Shown piece by piece: positions 60,056 through 64,000 of a stretch of 64,000 nt of DNA. Made by a program: the position numbers and the translations under genes. Position 1 is the first letter of the stretch. Every line of letters starts with the position of its first letter. A model generated the notes under the pieces. It was not told the DNA's origin, did no database searches, and was given only the letters and a program-made list of their open reading frames with translations. Origin of the DNA: Arcicella sp034931005 (GTDB taxonomy: Bacteria > Bacteroidota > Bacteroidia > Cytophagales > Spirosomataceae); contig NZ_JAYGIN010000023.1 of NCBI RefSeq assembly GCF_034931005.1, positions 57,263 through 121,262 of the forward strand. The letters run 5' to 3'.

Positions 60056-60781
60056 TTGAAATTGTTCAATCACGGAAATTACGCCAGTTAAAGTACAAGG
60101 CGAGAAGTATTTTTCGTTTGATTCAGGGTCAATTGTTGCGTTTGATACAATCCCAACTACCAAGCCTTTTTCATCAACTAATGGAGCACCACTCAATCCA
60201 CCAAATTTTTCGGGTACAATAACCTCTTTTAATAATATCCGATTTTCAATTGTTTTATGATATTCAAACTCATAAACTCGTTGTTCTCCCTCTTCCATTT
60301 TACGTGTCCACCCAACTACGTACAATTTTTCACCCATTGTCAAAGGTGATGTTCTTAACTGCAATGGTTTGATATTCGTATGATTTTCTTTGATAGAAAA
60401 AACGAGCCAATCTTTCTCAAAGGTAGATTTACTTTCTAATAATTCAGCTTTATTTTCATTGAGTAGTTTATCCGCCACAATTGTTTCATTGGTATGATTA
60501 AGTGGATAGAATGACCAGTTTTTCACTTCATTCGCCAATGAAACCGCATTCATTTTATCTGTTTTTATAATTTTCAACAGATGTTTTGCGGTGATGGCAA
60601 AAGTATCATTTTGATAAGTCAGCAAAAAAGCACAGCTAAACTTGGGTTGATTAAATTTAGCCTCATAAAACTCAATTTTATTCACAAGACTAATAGGCTC
60701 GAAATTCTTCTGAGAAACGCCATGTTGACCAAAAGAATAACTCACCATAAATATGAATAGAAATAAGAAAATGGCTTTCAT
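60044..60781 (-). CDS. Secreted trypsin-like serine protease
   Basis: 245 residues with signal peptide (IFLFLFIFMVSYSFGQ). Catalytic triad visible: His67 in AITAKHLL, Asp124 in EKDWLVFSI, Ser197 in GGLSGAPLVDEKG. The trypsin_2-like fold lacks PDZ domains, so it is not a DegP-type protein. It probably acts in the periplasm or is exported. The last codons overlap a MITE-like element, which may have altered its C-terminus. The ATPase gene upstream is on the same strand but 392 bp away across a repeat block, so a functional link is not supported. Confidence 0.87.
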   Translation of the reverse strand: MKAIFLFLFIFMVSYSFGQHGVSQKNFEPISLVNKIEFYEAKFNQPKFSCAFLLTYQNDTFAITAKHLLKIIKTDKMNAVSLANEVKNWSFYPLNHTNETIVADKLLNENKAELLESKSTFEKDWLVFSIKENHTNIKPLQLRTSPLTMGEKLYVVGWTRKMEEGEQRVYEFEYHKTIENRILLKEVIVPEKFGGLSGAPLVDEKGLVVGIVSNATIDPESNEKYFSPCTLTGVISVIEQFQKHD

Positions 60782-60849
60782 GTTATTTTATGTTAGATTG
60801 TTCTGCTTCCTCTGATTTGCAATCATTCTTTTCCGAAACCTTAGTTTTG

Positions 60850-61171
60850 CTAAATTTCCTTTAGTTGCCCCCGTGGCAGATGTCCCACCTGATATGGGGA
60901 CAGACCATTGGCATACCGATTACAAGTCGTTTTGAGCTGGGTTGAAGCCGTAAAATAGTCGTGGTTCAAGCGAGGACGCTTGAACCAGTAGGGGAATTTA
61001 AGCTATTCGACATTTCAAAGTCGAATGCTTGATAAATCGGATTTCAATCCGCTATCAATTTTATAGGATTGGAAATCCTATTTATCTAAACTTCGAGATT
61101 GTCCTTCGGAACATCTCGAAGAGCGGAAATAGTCGTTATTGGTTCAAGCGAGGACGCTTGAACCAGTGGGG
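60850..61171. repeat. Hairpin-rich block flanked by direct repeats
   Basis: A gene-free block between the protease and ATPase genes. GGTTCAAGCGAGGACGCTTG, itself a hairpin, occurs at 60963 and 61141 (178 bp apart, followed by AACCAGTAGGGG / AACCAGTGGGG). Between and before them: GTCCCACCTGATATGGGGAC, ATTCGACATTTCAAAGTCGA, CGGATTTCAATCCG, AGGATTGGAAATCCT and a CTTCGAGAT/ATCTCGAAG stem. No coding potential seen. Confidence 0.82.
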
Positions 61172-61173
61172 TG

Positions 61174-62451
61174 TTATTGGTTTATTAATGGTAATGATGC
61201 CTCAAGCAGAATTTCATTTTTATCTTGATTATGTAACCAAATAATAAACCCTTTGTCCACTATGTTAATTTTCTTTGTTGTGGAGTCATAGTCAACGATA
61301 ATTGGTGTGATTCCACTTCTCACCTGTAATGAAGCAATAGATGTTAATGCCTGTGTTAGATTTCCTGGGTTTAAATCACTTCCCCTTGGATGATTGGGTC
61401 TTATTACATCATTTATCTCACTTCTTCTCAATCCTTTGTCTAAGTCAGATTCTTCAGCATTTAGGATAGCAAACAATATCCATTTATACATTTCCAACTC
61501 AGTTGGTTGAAAACCTTCAATTAAACTTGAAATAAATTTATTATATCTTCCAGAATGCTGGCTTACTACTTGATCTACAAATTTATCCAATTTGGAACAA
61601 TCTAAAACAAATTGCATTCCTTCAAATGTTTGATGAATATTATTGTCATTACAAATAAGATAACAAACTTCTTGAACAACATAGACGTTTTGTAAACTTT
61701 CTCTAATAAGTACTTCCTTAATAGTTTCGTCAAATGACACGTTCAATAAATGTTCTCCATCTTCTACCAATTTTTTTAACTCATGATGTTCCCATTTGTC
61801 AGCATTTACTGATTTTACTCGTCCAGCTAAATCTCCATTGAGTACAATTAATCTATTTTCTTCTAACCAAACTCCAATAATTAAAAAGGTAAACTTTGAA
61901 TTTTCGTGAAATGCTTTAAGAGCAATTGAAAAATCTCTTTGGGTTTCAGGTTTTAAATAATGAAAATCTTCTAACACCAAAATTTTATCAAATTTAATCT
62001 CTTCTAACGCTTTAATTATATCATTAACATCCTCAAGGTCAATATCTAAAGACTTTGTCGTTTTTTCATTTTCCCTACCAACTTCTCCTTCCATCTCGGC
62101 TTCAGTTTTTGCAAACAGATTCCAACCGAACGTTGCTTTGACTTTAGCCTTACCAGAGGTAGTCAATGACTTTGAAACAGTTAGTTCATATCCTGCTTGC
62201 TTTAATATGTTGTTATGTATCTGTTCAATATCCCATTTGTTGCTACAATGAACAAGTACATATTGAGTTTGTGTCAAGTTCTTCTTTCGTAAAGATGTTT
62301 TACCTTGTTTAGAACTGCCGTAAATTACTACATGATGAGAACGATCCAATGAATCAAGTAATATTTTGTCAGCAGATCTCTCAATATAGTTTAAAGGTAA
62401 ATCTCTTTGTATTCCAAAAACATCCTTTGTCTTGTTAGTTTGTAATGTCAT
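61174..62451 (-). CDS. STAND-like P-loop ATPase
   Basis: 425 residues. Walker A GSSKQGKTSL at 45-54 and Walker B KILVLEDFHYL near 155 identify a P-loop NTPase with AAA/STAND-like order. Walker A is followed by RKKNLTQTQYVLVHCSNKWD, as in the bacterial 'ATP-binding protein' group linked to NLR/STAND ATPases. The C-terminal part (EMYKWILFAILNAEES, TQALTSIASLQVRSGITPII, INIVDKGFIIWLH) looks like a winged helix. No effector (nuclease, TIR, protease) or membrane domain is fused. Start at 62451 is chosen because the alternative at 62529 lies inside the operator palindrome. Role unknown; a sensor/defence-type switch is one option. Confidence 0.75.
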   Translation of the reverse strand: MTLQTNKTKDVFGIQRDLPLNYIERSADKILLDSLDRSHHVVIYGSSKQGKTSLRKKNLTQTQYVLVHCSNKWDIEQIHNNILKQAGYELTVSKSLTTSGKAKVKATFGWNLFAKTEAEMEGEVGRENEKTTKSLDIDLEDVNDIIKALEEIKFDKILVLEDFHYLKPETQRDFSIALKAFHENSKFTFLIIGVWLEENRLIVLNGDLAGRVKSVNADKWEHHELKKLVEDGEHLLNVSFDETIKEVLIRESLQNVYVVQEVCYLICNDNNIHQTFEGMQFVLDCSKLDKFVDQVVSQHSGRYNKFISSLIEGFQPTELEMYKWILFAILNAEESDLDKGLRRSEINDVIRPNHPRGSDLNPGNLTQALTSIASLQVRSGITPIIVDYDSTTKKINIVDKGFIIWLHNQDKNEILLEASLPLINQ

Positions 62452-62507
62452 AATATCTTGAATCTTGGTTTGTTTAGTTGTAATAAATGGCGAGCAAACT
62501 ATTAAAG

Positions 62508-62541
62508 GTATGACACATTCTCTATCCATAATGTGTCATAC
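62508..62541. promoter_or_regulatory. Palindromic operator upstream of the STAND-like ATPase
   Basis: GTATGACACATT (62508-62519) and its exact complement AATGTGTCATAC (62530-62541) with a 10-bp spacer, about 57-90 bp upstream of the ATPase start at 62451. The size and symmetry fit a dimeric repressor site. No regulator gene lies next to it; the ATPase's own winged-helix-like C-terminus could bind it (inference). The region to 62720 also holds the epimerase promoter. Confidence 0.7.
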
Positions 62542-62720
62542 TGTTTGAAAATCTTCTTATCCTTGATGGTGTAATTCTTGTCGTACTCATTATATCTTTA
62601 TAAAACCTATGCAACAAATATACACATTCCTCCTATTATTAAAAGCACAATTTATCAAACGGTAAAAGCACAACCTATCAAAATCTTCCCTAACTTAGCC
62701 CAAACAAATAAAACCATTCC

Positions 62721-63734
62721 ATGCAGTTAATCCTTCATCAATTCAGCTTAAAACTTCGTCATACTTTTACTATTACGCACGAGTCTCGTGATGTGCAACC
62801 TACGCTTATCGTGGAGCTTCGGGATGGTGATTTTCGGGGTTTTGGAGAGGCTACCGAAACGCCTTACTATGGCGTAACAATGGCAAAAATGATGGCTCAA
62901 TTAGAGGCAATTCGTCCGCTTATTGAAAATTATGACCTCCAAAGTCCAGAACAATTTTGGGCGGATATGCACCCGCACCTCAAAGACGACCATCCTTTTG
63001 CTTTATGTGCTTTGGACATTGCCGCCAACGACCTTTGGGCAAAAAAACAAGGACAACCTTTGTATAAATTGTGGGGTTTAGATGCTACTAAAAATCCTAT
63101 TACTGATTATACCATTGGCATTGATACTGTTGAGAAAATGGTTGAAAAAATGCAGGAAGTGCCATTTCCATTGTATAAAATTAAATTAGGCACAAAAGAC
63201 GATATTAAAATTGTACAAGAACTACGTAAACATACCGATGCCGTTTTTAGGGTAGATGCCAACACGGCTTGGGGCGTGGAAGAAACCTTACAAAATGCTA
63301 TTGCCTTGAAAGAATTGGGCGTAGAATTCATAGAACAACCCATGAAAGCCGACAATTGGGAAGGTATGAAACGTGTTTTTGCGGAGTCGGTTTTGCCTAT
63401 TATGGCGGATGAAAGTTGTATCGTGGAGGAAGACGTGGCTCGTTGTTACGGTTTTTTCCATATTATCAATATCAAACTGATGAAATGCGGAGGACTTACG
63501 CCTGCTCGTCGGATGATTGCAAACGCTCATAAATTGGGTTTGAAGGTAATGGTTGGTTGTATGACAGAATCGAATGTGGGTTGCTCGGCTATTGCTCAAT
63601 TATTACCGCTTTTGGACTTTGTGGATATGGACGGAATCCTTTTGGTAGATGACCAAGTGTCAACAGGTATCACCATTGATTATGGAAAAGTGATTTATGC
63701 GGAGGAGAACGGAACAGGAGCTGGTTTGAGGTAA
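62721..63734 (+). CDS. Dipeptide epimerase (L-Ala-D/L-Glu epimerase type), enolase superfamily
   Basis: 337 residues. Muconate-lactonising subgroup of the enolase superfamily: catalytic lysines K153/K155 in YKIKLG, metal ligands D179 (RVDANTAWG), E205 (EFIEQPM) and D230 (MADES), second catalytic lysine in INIKLMKCGG near 252. The C-terminal DMDG motif (VDMDGILLV) is typical for dipeptide epimerases of the murein recycling kind. It epimerises L-Ala-D-Glu or similar dipeptides. A rhamnonate dehydratase would have a different C-terminus and longer capping domain, so that role is unlikely. Confidence 0.9.
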   Translation: MQLILHQFSLKLRHTFTITHESRDVQPTLIVELRDGDFRGFGEATETPYYGVTMAKMMAQLEAIRPLIENYDLQSPEQFWADMHPHLKDDHPFALCALDIAANDLWAKKQGQPLYKLWGLDATKNPITDYTIGIDTVEKMVEKMQEVPFPLYKIKLGTKDDIKIVQELRKHTDAVFRVDANTAWGVEETLQNAIALKELGVEFIEQPMKADNWEGMKRVFAESVLPIMADESCIVEEDVARCYGFFHIINIKLMKCGGLTPARRMIANAHKLGLKVMVGCMTESNVGCSAIAQLLPLLDFVDMDGILLVDDQVSTGITIDYGKVIYAEENGTGAGLR

Positions 63735-64000
63735 TGGTGAATTAGTGTCGTATCGTAATCTGAACTATGATTTTTAGGATTAGTCGATTGTGGAATTGTT
63801 TTGAAAAATCGTATCATCTTTAAATTTCATCGGAATTATATACTATTTGACGCAAAACCTCACCCCCGACCCCTCTCCGTTGGAGCAGGGCTGTTAAGTT
63901 CTAATGATATTGAAAAGTTCTTTGACATTTGCACGAAATAAAATTTGGCTATTGGTAATCGAGCTACCGTTAATTTTTCTGTGAATATTGATGGCTATCG
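63735..64000. other. Gene-free right edge with a half-copy repeat
   Basis: No reading frame recognised. A copy of the outer arm TCGGAATTATATACTATTTG lies at 63830-63849 with ACGCAAAAC following, then the one-arm GC-rich repeat (CCTCACCCCCGACCCCTC core) at 63856-63890, a relative of the palindrome inside queA. The right partner is not seen before the window ends. Confidence 0.75.

Noticed and set aside
60044..62451. STAND-like ATPase plus trypsin-like protease as a two-gene defence system
   Set aside because: The protease has a clear signal peptide and would be exported, and the genes are 392 bp apart across a repeat block, so they cannot form a simple cytoplasmic pair.
62721..63734. L-rhamnonate dehydratase completing an oxidative rhamnose route
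   Set aside because: Motif layout (KxK, DMDG near the C-terminus, length 337) matches dipeptide epimerases; it is also 44 kb from the lactonase.
1..64000. tRNA or rRNA genes
   Set aside because: No cloverleaf with a GTTCGA-type arm and CCA-like end, and no rRNA core sequences, were noticed on reading; a tRNAscan run would be decisive.

Overview
The window is AT-rich chromosomal DNA from a Bacteroidota bacterium, most likely a free-living member of the Cytophagales (Flectobacillus / Arcicella / Emticicia / Runella type). This rests on TonB-dependent transport with a carboxypeptidase-regulatory N-domain, promoters with a TAnnTTTG -7 box, LytTR regulation, GH78/GH95 exo-glycosidases, and the scarcity of Shine-Dalgarno sequences. 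The genus is inference. No rRNA, tRNA, phage, IS transposase or CRISPR array was seen.

Region 1 (1-17.6 kb) is a plant-glycan and glycoside section: the tail of a GH3 beta-glucosidase, an AraC regulator, a TonB receptor, an MFS transporter, a flavoprotein, a quinone-oxidoreductase-like enzyme, a lipoprotein GH1 beta-glucosidase, a Dabb protein, a large GH78 alpha-L-rhamnosidase, a PQQ/cytochrome c dehydrogenase and a secreted esterase. Region 2 (18-41.3 kb) is a catabolic block. On the plus strand it has an SMP-30 lactonase coupled to an SDR, a second SDR, a type I extradiol (VOC) dioxygenase, a C-C-type alpha/beta hydrolase, an FAD aromatic monooxygenase, a fumarylacetoacetase-type hydrolase and a second AraC regulator. 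A same-strand minus cluster (36.5 to 28.2 kb) encodes MFS, crotonase, feruloyl-CoA-synthase-like ligase, SDR, MetE-like protein, secreted hydrolase and amidohydrolase. YceI, an Asp-box exported protein, a haem-binding protein and a DUF3237/LysR divergent pair follow. Together, regions 1 and 2 look like a locus for taking up, deglycosylating and ring-cleaving a rhamnosylated plant phenolic, such as a flavonoid glycoside. That is an inference, strengthened by an almost identical two-box promoter in front of the TonB receptor and the dioxygenase 20 kb apart.

Region 3 (41.4-45.9 kb) is signalling: a 43-residue membrane peptide, a LytTR regulator, and an ordered set of small acidic protein, multi-pass membrane protein, HisKA_3 kinase and NarL-type regulator. 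Region 4 (45.9-56.5 kb) is mostly housekeeping: ilvE, a PduO-type cobalamin adenosyltransferase, a DUF1648 protein, queA, rarA, moeA, moaC, mobA and a GH95 fucosidase. Region 5 (56.5-64 kb) has a Crp/Fnr-led minus operon of small proteins, a secreted trypsin-like protease, a STAND-like ATPase with a palindromic operator, and a dipeptide epimerase.

The most striking non-gene structure is the number and variety of palindromic repeats between genes. There are at least ten sequence families, many nested, several supplying the stop codon of neighbouring genes, and one sitting in frame inside queA. Two outer-arm families recur with different or rearranged inner hairpins.
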